Assembly: GCA_944392155.1 (NCBI GenBank)
Contig: CALXVR010000020.1
Coordinates: 1 to 34,666 of the forward strand
Direction of reading: 5' to 3'
Length of the DNA stretch: 34,666 nucleotides
Origin: an uncultured Alphaproteobacteria bacterium
GTDB lineage: Bacteria; Pseudomonadota; Alphaproteobacteria; RF32; CAG-239
The first letter of the stretch is position 1; each line of letters opens with the position of its first letter. The translations under genes were made by a program, and so were the position numbers. Positions 9,140-16,189 of the stretch are shown one piece after another. The notes under the pieces were generated by a model. That model made no database searches and was not told the DNA's origin. It saw nothing but the letters and a program-made list of their open reading frames with translations.

Positions 9140-9265
9140 AGATAGGACTACACTCAGGAATGTAAGTTCGCTGTGGTCGCTGTCGCTTTCCTTGCTCACT
9201 AACATTTTCTGAGATGTTTCAGACAAAAAACTGATTTTGTATCAGTTTTTTGCTTAGCCATTCTA
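9140..9265. other. 126-bp insert between the tRNA-Ser repeats, rich in inverted repeats
   Basis: No gene is seen here. The segment has an imperfect inverted repeat, CTCAGGAATGTAAG (9153-9166) against CTAACATTTTCTGAG (9199-9213), around a more GC-rich centre. It also has a perfect 11-bp hairpin, AAAAAACTGAT (9225-9235) with ATCAGTTTTTT (9241-9251), that could terminate transcription in either direction. It could be an integrated fragment remnant, a small repeated element, or a structured RNA; the sequence alone does not decide. Confidence 0.5.
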
Positions 9266-9318
9266 TACTCTCCGCCACTAAAAGCCACCTTTGAAAAAAA
9301 AGGTGGCTTTTGTATTGG
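9266..9318 (+). repeat. Direct repeat copy 2: tRNA-Ser 3' end plus terminator
   Basis: This is the second copy of the 9089-9139 block (53 bases, two extra As). It includes the 12 tRNA-terminal bases but no T arm or anticodon arm upstream, so it is not a second tRNA. Its hairpin (9280-9292 with 9299-9311) would act as another terminator. Confidence 0.85.
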
Positions 9319-9404
9319 GTAAAAAGTTTTTTCTGATATTTATTCTTTTTTAATCCGGCAGCGTTATATATTTAGGCGAATAAAACAAAAATCGTGAGGT
9401 TAGA

Positions 9405-9704
9405 ATGAAAAAGATTGTATTGTTGGGAATGTTGGCTGTTTTGGCCGGATGTTCTGATTTGTCAAAGTTTACGACGGTTGACAGCAATGCTTCCGCCAAA
9501 ACAAAGATGCGTGCTTGTATGGTGAGTGAGGCAAACAGTAAGTTTCAGGCCGGAACGTTGTTTACGAAAAGCGTAAGTGCTACCTCGGATGAGATTGTTA
9601 ATACTTGTCTTAAGAAATTGGCTTTGCAGGCGGCAGGGATTAGCGAGGAATCGCAATCTACGGCGCAGACGATTATTAATAATCTGAAAAATATGGCCAA
9701 TTAG
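9405..9704 (+). CDS. Small predicted lipoprotein, unknown function
   Basis: The 99-residue product begins with a lipoprotein signal peptide: basic MKK, a hydrophobic core, and a lipobox LAGC with Cys16. After lipid attachment about 83 residues would remain, rich in Ser, Thr, Ala and Lys, with two further Cys (near 38 and 68) that could form a disulfide. The C-terminal half looks helical (CLKKLALQAAGISEESQS). A GTGAGG about 8 bases upstream supports the start. It is flanked by the tRNA-Ser repeat region on one side and a bidirectional terminator on the other, so it is probably monocistronic. I recognise no family. Confidence 0.8.
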   Translation: MKKIVLLGMLAVLAGCSDLSKFTTVDSNASAKTKMRACMVSEANSKFQAGTLFTKSVSATSDEIVNTCLKKLALQAAGISEESQSTAQTIINNLKNMAN

Positions 9705-9720
9705 GACTAAAAAGGATAAA

Positions 9721-9756
9721 AAAAGACCGCTTTTTAATAAAAAAGCGGTCTTTTTT
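9721..9756. terminator. Bidirectional terminator
   Basis: AAAAGACCGCTTTTT (9721-9735) pairs with AAAAAGCGGTCTTTT (9740-9754) around a 4-base loop, with A and T tracts on either side. It lies between the convergent lipoprotein gene and the minus-strand gene ending at 9774 and can serve both. Confidence 0.88.
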
Positions 9757-9773
9757 GTGTGGTAAGATGATCT

Positions 9774-10187
9774 TTAGAACAAAATCATCTTAATTTCTTC
9801 CAAATCCAGCGGCTGAGACGTATATCCGCGTCGGTGGATTTCTTCACATTGCTCTTGCCGCTTAGGTCCTTCCCAAGCGTAGAGCTCCCGAGCCCCCTTA
9901 GCAAGGTGGCAATATTCGGTTGGGTAGCATTTTCCTCCCAATGCCTCTTGTAAGGCTTCGGCATGGGCTTTGCTACCGATGAAGTACGAGCTGGTCATAT
10001 TTAATACTTCATACTCTAACTCATATCTGATAGAGCCGTAGTAAACTCCGTCTCTTAAGACACAAGCTCCGCCATAATACAAGAAAAACATTGTTCCAAT
10101 GTTTTCTACTCGGCCATTTTGATTCATTGCTCGCTCAAATTCTTGTTTGATTCCTGCGAGCTTTGCTTTTTTTTCATTTAAGTCCAT
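9774..10187 (-). CDS. Hypothetical protein, 137 aa
   Basis: I do not recognise this protein. It has no signal peptide or membrane helix, so it is probably cytosolic. It starts with a charged helix (MDLNEKKAKLAGIKQEFERA) and continues with a central, Tyr- and Gly-rich part (FFLYYGGACVLRDGVYYGS). It ends with a C-terminal half that has three Cys and the basic stretch CEEIHRRGYTSQ. Upstream on the minus strand is a well-formed promoter (10231-10259), and the bidirectional terminator at 9721-9756 follows, so it is a single-gene unit. The ribosome binding site is weak. It is divergent from another unknown gene at 10331, with which it shares a 143-bp regulatory gap. Confidence 0.75.
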   Translation of the reverse strand: MDLNEKKAKLAGIKQEFERAMNQNGRVENIGTMFFLYYGGACVLRDGVYYGSIRYELEYEVLNMTSSYFIGSKAHAEALQEALGGKCYPTEYCHLAKGARELYAWEGPKRQEQCEEIHRRGYTSQPLDLEEIKMILF

Positions 10188-10230
10188 ATTCTTATGTTTT
10201 AGGGGTTAATAATATCGTTGTTTGAAGGAG

Positions 10231-10259
10231 ATAATATCATATTTATTTGAGGTTGTAAA
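10231..10259 (-). promoter_or_regulatory. Promoter of the 9774-10187 gene
   Basis: On the minus strand TTTACA (10259-10254) and TATTAT (10236-10231) are exactly 17 bases apart, placing the transcription start about 35 bases before the ATG at 10187. Confidence 0.6.
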
Positions 10260-10279
10260 CACAAAAATTGACAAAAATC

Positions 10280-10315
10280 TTGACAATAAGGCTGAGTGAA
10301 GTAAATTATTGTCAA
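10280..10315 (+). promoter_or_regulatory. Promoter with overlapping perfect inverted repeat (possible operator)
   Basis: TTGACAATAA (10280-10289) and TTATTGTCAA (10306-10315) are perfect 10-bp inverted repeats separated by 16 bases. The left arm contains a consensus -35 box (TTGACA, 10280-10285), and a -10 candidate, TAAATT at 10302-10307 (16-base spacing), overlaps the right arm. A dimeric repressor bound here would cover the promoter. A further TTGACA lies at 10268-10273. Confidence 0.5.
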
Positions 10316-10330
10316 ATAAATTTACGTATT

Positions 10331-10690
10331 ATGGATACTATTAGAATTGATTTTTCAGAAGAAGTGTCGGTTGATACTATTCTGATGCCGATTTTTGACA
10401 AAAGTAAGAAATGTGTCGGCGGATTATTGTTTAAGGAAAAGGAGCCTGAGCGTAAAAAGTATATTTCCATTGAGGAAATGATACGCTTGGCAGAAGATTA
10501 CAAAAGGCTTTTGCCTTTTGCTCGAAAAGCTTTATATCGAATGCATTGCGGAGGTAGTCTTTATGCTTTTCAAATATCTCTCGGAGATACGGTCATTGCG
10601 TATGACATGTATTTGGACAAAGGGATGTTAGGATTGGATTATTTGAATACAATCTCAGCCGCTGATTATGTTTTGGAATATGAAGATTAA
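10331..10690 (+). CDS. Hypothetical protein, 119 aa
   Basis: I do not recognise this product. From ATG 10331 it has 119 residues, no signal peptide and no membrane helix. The N-terminal part is strand-like (MDTIRIDFSEEVSVDTILMP) and the middle is a helix with KKYISIEEMIRLAEDYKRLL. A short Gly-rich loop (MHCGGSLYAF) and an acidic C-terminus (ADYVLEYED) follow. The frame is open further upstream to a TTG at 10268, but that would place the start inside the promoter, so the internal ATG is preferred. No good Shine-Dalgarno precedes it. A strong terminator follows 4 bases after the stop. Confidence 0.7.
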   Translation: MDTIRIDFSEEVSVDTILMPIFDKSKKCVGGLLFKEKEPERKKYISIEEMIRLAEDYKRLLPFARKALYRMHCGGSLYAFQISLGDTVIAYDMYLDKGMLGLDYLNTISAADYVLEYED

Positions 10691-10694
10691 AAGA

Positions 10695-10729
10695 AAAGCC
10701 CCAGAATACCATAGGTATTGTGGGGCTTT
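10695..10729. terminator. Bidirectional terminator
   Basis: AAAGCCCCA (10695-10703) pairs with TGGGGCTTT (10721-10729), and the stem continues inward through AATACC with GGTATT around a 3-base loop. It lies between convergent genes and has T-rich tails in both directions. Confidence 0.88.
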
Positions 10730-10745
10730 GTTGATTCTTGTTTTC

Positions 10746-11069
10746 TTAAATCCAAAAATATGTCAGGCAGCAGAGAACATAAAATAGCAGAAAATAAATG
10801 CCGCGAAGCCAGATTTTGGCATTTTGGATTTTGTCGGGCAGGGTGTAAAACAAAATGTAGACAATTATGTACATCTTGAGTGCCGAAACAAAAATATTTG
10901 AGAATGGATCCTGAAAATAGCTTCGGATGCCTTCAATGCTGATGTTTTGGAATGATTCTAACCAGAAAATGGTTATAACAGAGGCTGTTCCGTAAGCAAA
11001 AATCCAGCTACCTAGCAGAAAAACAAAGGCTCTTCTCATCAGAGGGAAATATTGTTTGAGTTTGTCCAT
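10746..11069 (-). CDS. Small inner membrane protein, unknown function
   Basis: The 107-residue product has three predicted membrane helices: FVFLLGSWIFAYGTASVITI (about 15-35), a segment around NIFVSALKMYIIVYILFYTL (about 58-77), and a C-terminal GIYFLLFYVLCCLTYFW (about 90-106). The N-terminus is basic and likely cytosolic. AGGA about 7 bases before the ATG supports the start, and an extended -10 element lies upstream at 11102-11110. It is 81 bases downstream of the TPR-methyltransferase gene on the same strand, but its own promoter suggests separate expression. No family recognised. Confidence 0.75.
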   Translation of the reverse strand: MDKLKQYFPLMRRAFVFLLGSWIFAYGTASVITIFWLESFQNISIEGIRSYFQDPFSNIFVSALKMYIIVYILFYTLPDKIQNAKIWLRGIYFLLFYVLCCLTYFWI

Positions 11070-11101
11070 GGTTGGTCCTCCACATTAATATACACAAAAT
11101 G

Positions 11102-11110
11102 ATTATAGCA
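11102..11110 (-). promoter_or_regulatory. Extended -10 promoter element
   Basis: On the minus strand the bases read TGCTATAAT, a perfect -10 hexamer with an upstream TGn extension, about 33 bases before the start codon at 11069. No good -35 box is visible, as is usual for extended -10 promoters. Confidence 0.5.
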
Positions 11111-11150
11111 TTGAGTTGTTTAAATGAATGTTAAATTAAAGTTAAAAAAT

Positions 11151-12890
11151 TTACCATGTTTTCCATAAAGTTCCTTTTACGGGTTGATTATTTTCTGTGC
11201 GAAGCGTGGTTTCTTGGCTTTTGATGTCTTTATAACCGGCTTTTTCTAAGCATTCTTTGATGTATTGAGGGGTATGGGCAAAGCGGCCGTTGGGCTGCAA
11301 AGCATAACCTTCCTCTGATTGCAGATTTTCAGTAGAAAAGGCTAACTTTTGAGGGAAAACAGCCTTAAAAATTGCTGAAAGCTCGCCGATATAATTAAAA
11401 ACATCGGTGGCTATGAACAAGTCAGCCTTTGGTTTGTTTTGAAGATAAGTCAAAATATCTGATTTTATGAGTTTTTGGTAGATTCCTTTTTCTTGGGCTC
11501 TTTGGAGCATTTTTTCGGAGATATCCACGCCGACAAGCTCGGTAGAAGGGGTCTTATAAACCACGCCAGCAAGCCCCGTGCCGCATCCCAAATCCACAAG
11601 ACGACCTTGAACATTCCCCGTAAAGTCTCTAAGGCTTCGGACAACGCCGTAATTAAGCTTTTGGAGAACCAGCTCGTAATTATCAGCGAAATTGTCAAAA
11701 AGCTTTTCAGCATAAATTTGAGTATTCTCAAGGTCTTTTTCTCCTATTAGGGCTGCTTTGGTGTGAATGGCAAAAGTGTTGTCCGGAGCCAGTTTATACC
11801 AATTTTGAACGATTTTTTTTGCCGTTTTTTCGTCTTTTGTGTATAAAAGGGTCAGAGTTTCGGCGATGTTGATAGAAATTTCTTCTTTTTGCGGCGCTTG
11901 ATTGAAGGCATTGAAAAAAAGTCCTAAAGCTTCTTCATATTCGCCTAAATCCTTTAGGATTATGCCAAGATTGTTGCTAATCTCGGGCTGAGTGGGGTTG
12001 ATGATTACGGCAGAGCGATATTCTTCCAAAGCTTCGGGCAGGCGATTTTGGCGGTATAAGAAATCAGCATAATTTATGTGCGCATCCAGATCTTGAGGTG
12101 ATAGTTCCAGAGCGCGTTTATAATGTTTTTCTGCCTGTTCGTACTCTAAATCCGCGGTTTCTTGGTTTGCAAGATTGATGAGCGCTGAAACGTTTTGTGG
12201 ATTGAGTACAAAAGCTTTTTGAAAATAGCTTTTTGCTTCTTGGGGGCGCTTTTGGGCTAATAAAATTAATCCGTATAGGTTTTTGATGTCCGCATCCGTT
12301 TGAGCATTTTGTTCTGCTTTGGTGATGTTTTCTTCAGCTTGCTTATAATCTTGTTGCAGATAAAACGCATTTGCCAAAAAGTAGAAACTTAAGGCATCTT
12401 CAGGGTATTTACGGCTTATATTCCTAAGTTCTTCAATATTATGGTTGAGGTTTGCCAGATTGGCTTGAGGTTCAATATAGTTTGCATCCAGCTCGATAGC
12501 TTTTTGGTAGGCAGATGCTGCGTTTGTGTTGTCTTTGAGGCTTTTATAGACATTACCGATATTGTTCCAAGCTTCTTTGATGTCCGGTTTTAGGCTGAGG
12601 GCTTTTTGGTAGGCGTCTATTGCTTCAAAAGGTTTGCCCCACATATCCAGTGATAGTGCCAAGTTGAAGTAAAAAGGGGCGTGGGTAGGGGCTTTACGGA
12701 TGGCTTGGTAGAAAAGCTCAACGGCTTCATTATGCACGCCTTTGGCTTGTGCAACAAGCCCCAAAAGATTGAGTACATCAGGATTATCGGGGGCTGTTTG
12801 CAATATTTGTCGGTAAAGGTTTTCCGCTTCGTCAAAGCGTCCTTGTTCGTGTAAAGCCAAAGCTTGTTGAAACATCAAATCATAAGACAT
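11151..12890 (-). CDS. TPR-repeat protein with C-terminal SAM-dependent methyltransferase domain
   Basis: The 579-residue product joins a long tetratricopeptide solenoid (about residues 1-400) to a class I methyltransferase (about 410-579). TPR units are clear, for example ALALHEQGRFDEAENLYRQI, DNPDVLNLLGLVAQAKG, APFYFNLALSLDMWGKPFEA and EAWNNIGNVYKSLKDNTNAA. The methyltransferase has motif I LVDLGCGTGLAG, the acidic strand-2 end LVGVDISEKML, and the motif IV-like ADLFIATDVFNYIG. This matches the 'predicted methyltransferase, contains TPR repeat' group (COG4976 type). The substrate is unknown; the TPR part probably binds a protein partner. No signal peptide is present. AGGA before the ATG at 12890 supports the start. 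It is divergent from rpsD. Confidence 0.92.
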   Translation of the reverse strand: MSYDLMFQQALALHEQGRFDEAENLYRQILQTAPDNPDVLNLLGLVAQAKGVHNEAVELFYQAIRKAPTHAPFYFNLALSLDMWGKPFEAIDAYQKALSLKPDIKEAWNNIGNVYKSLKDNTNAASAYQKAIELDANYIEPQANLANLNHNIEELRNISRKYPEDALSFYFLANAFYLQQDYKQAEENITKAEQNAQTDADIKNLYGLILLAQKRPQEAKSYFQKAFVLNPQNVSALINLANQETADLEYEQAEKHYKRALELSPQDLDAHINYADFLYRQNRLPEALEEYRSAVIINPTQPEISNNLGIILKDLGEYEEALGLFFNAFNQAPQKEEISINIAETLTLLYTKDEKTAKKIVQNWYKLAPDNTFAIHTKAALIGEKDLENTQIYAEKLFDNFADNYELVLQKLNYGVVRSLRDFTGNVQGRLVDLGCGTGLAGVVYKTPSTELVGVDISEKMLQRAQEKGIYQKLIKSDILTYLQNKPKADLFIATDVFNYIGELSAIFKAVFPQKLAFSTENLQSEEGYALQPNGRFAHTPQYIKECLEKAGYKDIKSQETTLRTENNQPVKGTLWKTW

Positions 12891-12967
12891 TTTTAGGTTT
12901 CCTGCTAAAATTTAGCTTATTTTATTCCGTAATTCAAAAAAATCTATATTTATTTATAAGATTTTGC

Positions 12968-12996
12968 TTGAAATTATGCAAAAACTGCGTTAGATT
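12968..12996 (+). promoter_or_regulatory. Promoter of rpsD
   Basis: TTGAAA (12968-12973) and TAGATT (12991-12996) are 17 bases apart. The start would be near 13003, giving a leader of about 95 bases before rpsD. Confidence 0.6.
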
Positions 12997-13008
12997 TCGC
13001 ATACTTCC

Positions 13009-13060
13009 GGGAATGAGGGTGAAATTCCCCGTTTGGCACTTAAGAACCAAAACTACCGGG
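13009..13060 (+). promoter_or_regulatory. Candidate structured rpsD mRNA leader
   Basis: Two mutually exclusive foldings are possible. GGGAAT (13009-13014) can pair with ATTCCC (13024-13029). Alternatively, CCCG (13028-13031) can pair with CGGG (13057-13060), enclosing TTTGG (13032-13036) with CCAAA (13047-13051). Genes for S4 are autoregulated through leader RNA in other bacteria, so an S4-binding switch is plausible. This is inference from pairing only. Confidence 0.35.
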
Positions 13061-13097
13061 ACAATAATGTTAGCTAATAAATAAAAGGAAAATTTTA

Positions 13098-13712
13098 ATG
13101 AAAAGTATTGTTTCTGCAAAGAAAAAACCGGCTCGCCGTTATTTGGGCAACATCTGGGGCGATCCGAAAAGTCCGTTGAATAAGAGAGAATATGCTCCGG
13201 GTCAGCATGGTCAGAGAAGAAAAAAACAAACTGACTATGGTGAGCAATTGCATGCAAAACAGAAACTCAAAACCTATTATGGTAACGTTTCTGAAAAGCA
13301 ATTCCACAAATATTATGTTGAAGCCATCAGAAGAACAGGTGATGCTGCCGAAAACTTAATCGGTATTTTGGAATCTCGTTTGGATAACTTGGTTTATAAA
13401 GCTAAGTTTGCTTCAACGATTTTTGCTGCTCGTCAGTTTGTTAACCATGGTCATGTTTTGGTTAACGGTAAGAAGGTTAATATTCCTTCTTATATGCTTA
13501 AGGCCGGTGATGTTATTGAAGTTCGCGAAAAATCTAAGCAGTTGCCGATTGTTATTGCAGCTGTTGAGTCTACGGTTCGTGATGTTCCGGGATATATCGA
13601 AGTTGATAGCAAGAAATTGACAGCTAAATATACTTTCGTTCCGAAGTTTGATGACGTTCCTTATGGCGCCGTTATGGAACCGAACCTGGTTATCGAGTAC
13701 TACTCAAGATAA
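13098..13712 (+). CDS. rpsD: 30S ribosomal protein S4
   Basis: S4 (uS4) is a primary 16S rRNA-binding protein that nucleates assembly of the 30S body. The 204-residue length is typical. The N-terminal part has the conserved [17 protein letters not shown] segment, and the S4 RNA-binding domain spans about 93-142 ([20 protein letters not shown] through [13 protein letters not shown] to GDVIEVR). The C-terminus ends in [11 protein letters not shown] as in most S4 proteins. No zinc-binding Cys cluster is present, so it is the Cys-free form. AAGGAAAA precedes the ATG. The gene stands alone with its own promoter and terminator, the usual alphaproteobacterial situation outside the main ribosomal operons. 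Confidence 0.98.
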   Translation: MKSIVSAKKKPARRYLGNIWGDPKSPLNKREYAPGQHGQRRKKQTDYGEQLHAKQKLKTYYGNVSEKQFHKYYVEAIRRTGDAAENLIGILESRLDNLVYKAKFASTIFAARQFVNHGHVLVNGKKVNIPSYMLKAGDVIEVREKSKQLPIVIAAVESTVRDVPGYIEVDSKKLTAKYTFVPKFDDVPYGAVMEPNLVIEYYSR

Positions 13713-13730
13713 TCTTTTCAGAGTTCAAAA

Positions 13731-13764
13731 AAAAGCCCCAGACTTATGCAAGTCTGGGGTTTTT
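13731..13764 (+). terminator. Terminator after rpsD
   Basis: CCCCAGACTT (13736-13745) pairs with AAGTCTGGGG (13750-13759) around a 4-base loop, flanked by AAAA and followed by TTTTT. Confidence 0.9.
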
Positions 13765-13838
13765 GTGCTTTAAATGTCTAAAAAAATGTGCTTAGATTGG
13801 TGTAAATCTATGATATGAATATTGAGGGTTGCAAAAAA

Positions 13839-16184
13839 ATGGAAGACATCATTGTGAATGAACCGGCGCCGATATCAGTTAAAAGCAGCAAAAAAAAGAA
13901 ATTTCGTCGTGTCGGGCCTAAGCGTGATTTTAGTGTTTATTTGTTTGATTGGTTGGTTAAAGGTCTGATTATTGCCTTATTGATTAGTATTGATTTTCTG
14001 GTGTTTTCCAGCGCGGGTAATTTTTCTATTTTTTCATCAGGTTTTACGGTAGCTCCGGAAGTATTCTTTATTATCGGAGGAATTTTTGCCGTAGCTCTGT
14101 GTCTGATGTTTTTGATTTCTTTTTCTTCGTTTTTGCAAAATGTGGTTGCAGCCGGAACAGTCGGATTTTTTGTATATTTAATGCTTAATCAGTTTGCGTT
14201 GTTTGATAAGGCTTCTTTTTTATCTTATTTATTAAGTCCTTATTTGGGAAATGATGTTGCACTTCATTTTATCGGAAATTCGGATATCGTGGCCGCCGGT
14301 GCTGCATCGGTTGTGGCTTTCGTGTTTTTTGCAATGGCCGAAAAGAAAAATATTGCTTACTTTATGGGAATCTTGTTTGTCGTTTTTCTCGGAATTTCGG
14401 CTGATGAGTATTTTAATCGTTATAATCATGACGAATATAAGACTGTTTATGATAATTCTTTTTCAAAATCAGAAAAAGGAAAGAAATTTATATACATTAT
14501 GTTGCCGAATGCTACTTCATTGAGCTATTTGGAAGATATGAAAGATGCTAATGCCGATGTGCAAAAAGTTGAAAAACTTCAAAATATTATTCTTGGCTTT
14601 TTGACTAAGAATGGTTTTATGCTTTATCCTAACGCGTTTGTCGGAAATGATGATGCTTTTATGAACGCGGTGCGTAATTTGAATAATTTGTCTGCGGAAA
14701 GTGAGGATAGTTTTGTGGCTTCATCTGTGATGTTGGATGGCTATTGGAGTTTTAAAAATCTTAATGATGAATATGTTTATTTGAATGATAATCAACTTTA
14801 TGGTGTGTTTAGAAGAGCAAAGTATAAAATTTCTGCATATAAAACCAGAGGAATAGATTTATGTAACAAAAATGGAGTAAGAAACTCTGACAGGTGTGTA
14901 GAAAAAATAAATACGCCCGTAAGTTTTGATAATATGGAGCTGTCTGTTCTTGAACGAACAAAGATGTTGTTTGTTCAGTGGCTGGACAGTATGAAAATGT
15001 TTAATAATATGTCTCCGCTATATAAAATGCTTAAGGCATTTACAAGACCTGATAATATGCCGATGATAGGTGTTAAGTCAGATAATTTGTATGTTGTTAA
15101 TGCACCTCAGATGTTGGAAAAACTCGGCGAAGATATTGTTAAAGATAAAGGAAATCAGGCATATTTTGTTTTGTTGGATTTGCCTTCTAATATGTTTATT
15201 TATGATGAATATTGCAAGGTTAAACCGACATCTCAATGGTTGCATATGGAAAGTTTGCCTTGGATTATTAATAAAAATCTATTTAACAAGAGAACGGCTT
15301 ATTTAGAGCAGAGTGCTTGTTTATACGGAAAGTTGGAGCAATTTGTTGAATATTTGAAAAAGTCAGGCGTTTTGGATAATTCTGTTATCGTTATTCAAGG
15401 TTTGAGCGGTGCTGATGATCTGCAAAATGTAAAGGAACGTCAGTTCGTTCTGGATTTTAAAAATAAAAAGTTAGTTATGATGGCAATTAGAGATCCGTTG
15501 AAGAAAAAATTTGTCGTCAGCGAAGAAATTTGCAAGGCTCCTGATATTTTGAATCAATATTTATTCCGTAAAGGAAAATGCGTTGAGTTAAAAGATTTAA
15601 ATATTCATTCCGGAGCTAAAAAAGAGCTTAAGGGAATGTTGGCTCGTTATGTTATTGATAATGAGATGTCAGATAATGCGCTTAAAGCATTTGATGATTG
15701 GTATAAAATTTGGGAAAAGTATAATAAACCAGAGGAAAAGTTTGAAAAGCTTGAAAAGGTTGAAGTTGAGCCCATAAAAAAGGATATGGAAAAGAAAAAG
15801 GAGGAAAAGTCTTCGGAACAGCCATCTGATGAGGAGGTTGCCGAATTGATTAAAGAAGGACAACCGGATGAATTGTTGCCTTTGAAAGAAAGTGTTGAAA
15901 AACAGGCTGAAAAATTTGAAGAAGAAGTTGCGGCAGAAGGAGAAAAGAAAGCTGAAGTTCCTGATAAGGCTGGGGTCGATGAAAATCTCAATAGCAGTGT
16001 GAACAAAGAGGAACATGCTGAGGATGATTTGGCTAACACCGAAATGAAAGATGAACGTGTTATTGAAAAAGCTCCGATTATGACCAGTGAAGTGGCGGAA
16101 CAAATTGAGCAAAAAGTTGAATCTTTGAAAAAGAAGATGAAAGAAGAATCTGCTGCGGCTAAAGCTAATGAGAATAAGGAATAG
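13839..16184 (+). CDS. Membrane protein with degenerate sulfatase-like periplasmic domain (YejM/PbgA- or LtaS-like architecture)
   Basis: The product (781 residues from ATG 13839) has a basic cytosolic N-terminus, five predicted membrane helices (about 36-57, 74-97, 101-121, 149-167, 172-188), then a soluble domain. That domain resembles the alkaline phosphatase/sulfatase superfamily: KKFIYIMLPNATSLSYL fits the first core strand, FMLYPNAFVGNDDAF the region after it, and LEQFVEYLKKSGVLDNSVIV the late helix-strand. Where active members have a metal-binding Asp-His-Gly, this one reads QGLSGADDL, and Asp is missing from the first strand, so catalysis is doubtful. A long Glu/Lys-rich tail fills about 640-781. 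Five helices plus a periplasmic sulfatase fold is the layout of YejM/PbgA, which controls LPS synthesis. GAGGG at 13824-13828 favours 13839; an in-frame ATG at 13815 abuts a TATGAT box. yejE starts 6 bases after the stop. Confidence 0.72.
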   Translation: MEDIIVNEPAPISVKSSKKKKFRRVGPKRDFSVYLFDWLVKGLIIALLISIDFLVFSSAGNFSIFSSGFTVAPEVFFIIGGIFAVALCLMFLISFSSFLQNVVAAGTVGFFVYLMLNQFALFDKASFLSYLLSPYLGNDVALHFIGNSDIVAAGAASVVAFVFFAMAEKKNIAYFMGILFVVFLGISADEYFNRYNHDEYKTVYDNSFSKSEKGKKFIYIMLPNATSLSYLEDMKDANADVQKVEKLQNIILGFLTKNGFMLYPNAFVGNDDAFMNAVRNLNNLSAESEDSFVASSVMLDGYWSFKNLNDEYVYLNDNQLYGVFRRAKYKISAYKTRGIDLCNKNGVRNSDRCVEKINTPVSFDNMELSVLERTKMLFVQWLDSMKMFNNMSPLYKMLKAFTRPDNMPMIGVKSDNLYVVNAPQMLEKLGEDIVKDKGNQAYFVLLDLPSNMFIYDEYCKVKPTSQWLHMESLPWIINKNLFNKRTAYLEQSACLYGKLEQFVEYLKKSGVLDNSVIVIQGLSGADDLQNVKERQFVLDFKNKKLVMMAIRDPLKKKFVVSEEICKAPDILNQYLFRKGKCVELKDLNIHSGAKKELKGMLARYVIDNEMSDNALKAFDDWYKIWEKYNKPEEKFEKLEKVEVEPIKKDMEKKKEEKSSEQPSDEEVAELIKEGQPDELLPLKESVEKQAEKFEEEVAAEGEKKAEVPDKAGVDENLNSSVNKEEHAEDDLANTEMKDERVIEKAPIMTSEVAEQIEQKVESLKKKMKEESAAAKANENKE

Positions 16185-16189
16185 TTCTT

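Noticed and set aside
9266..9318. Second tRNA-Ser gene
   Set aside because: Only the last 12 bases of the tRNA recur; no D, anticodon or T arm precedes them.
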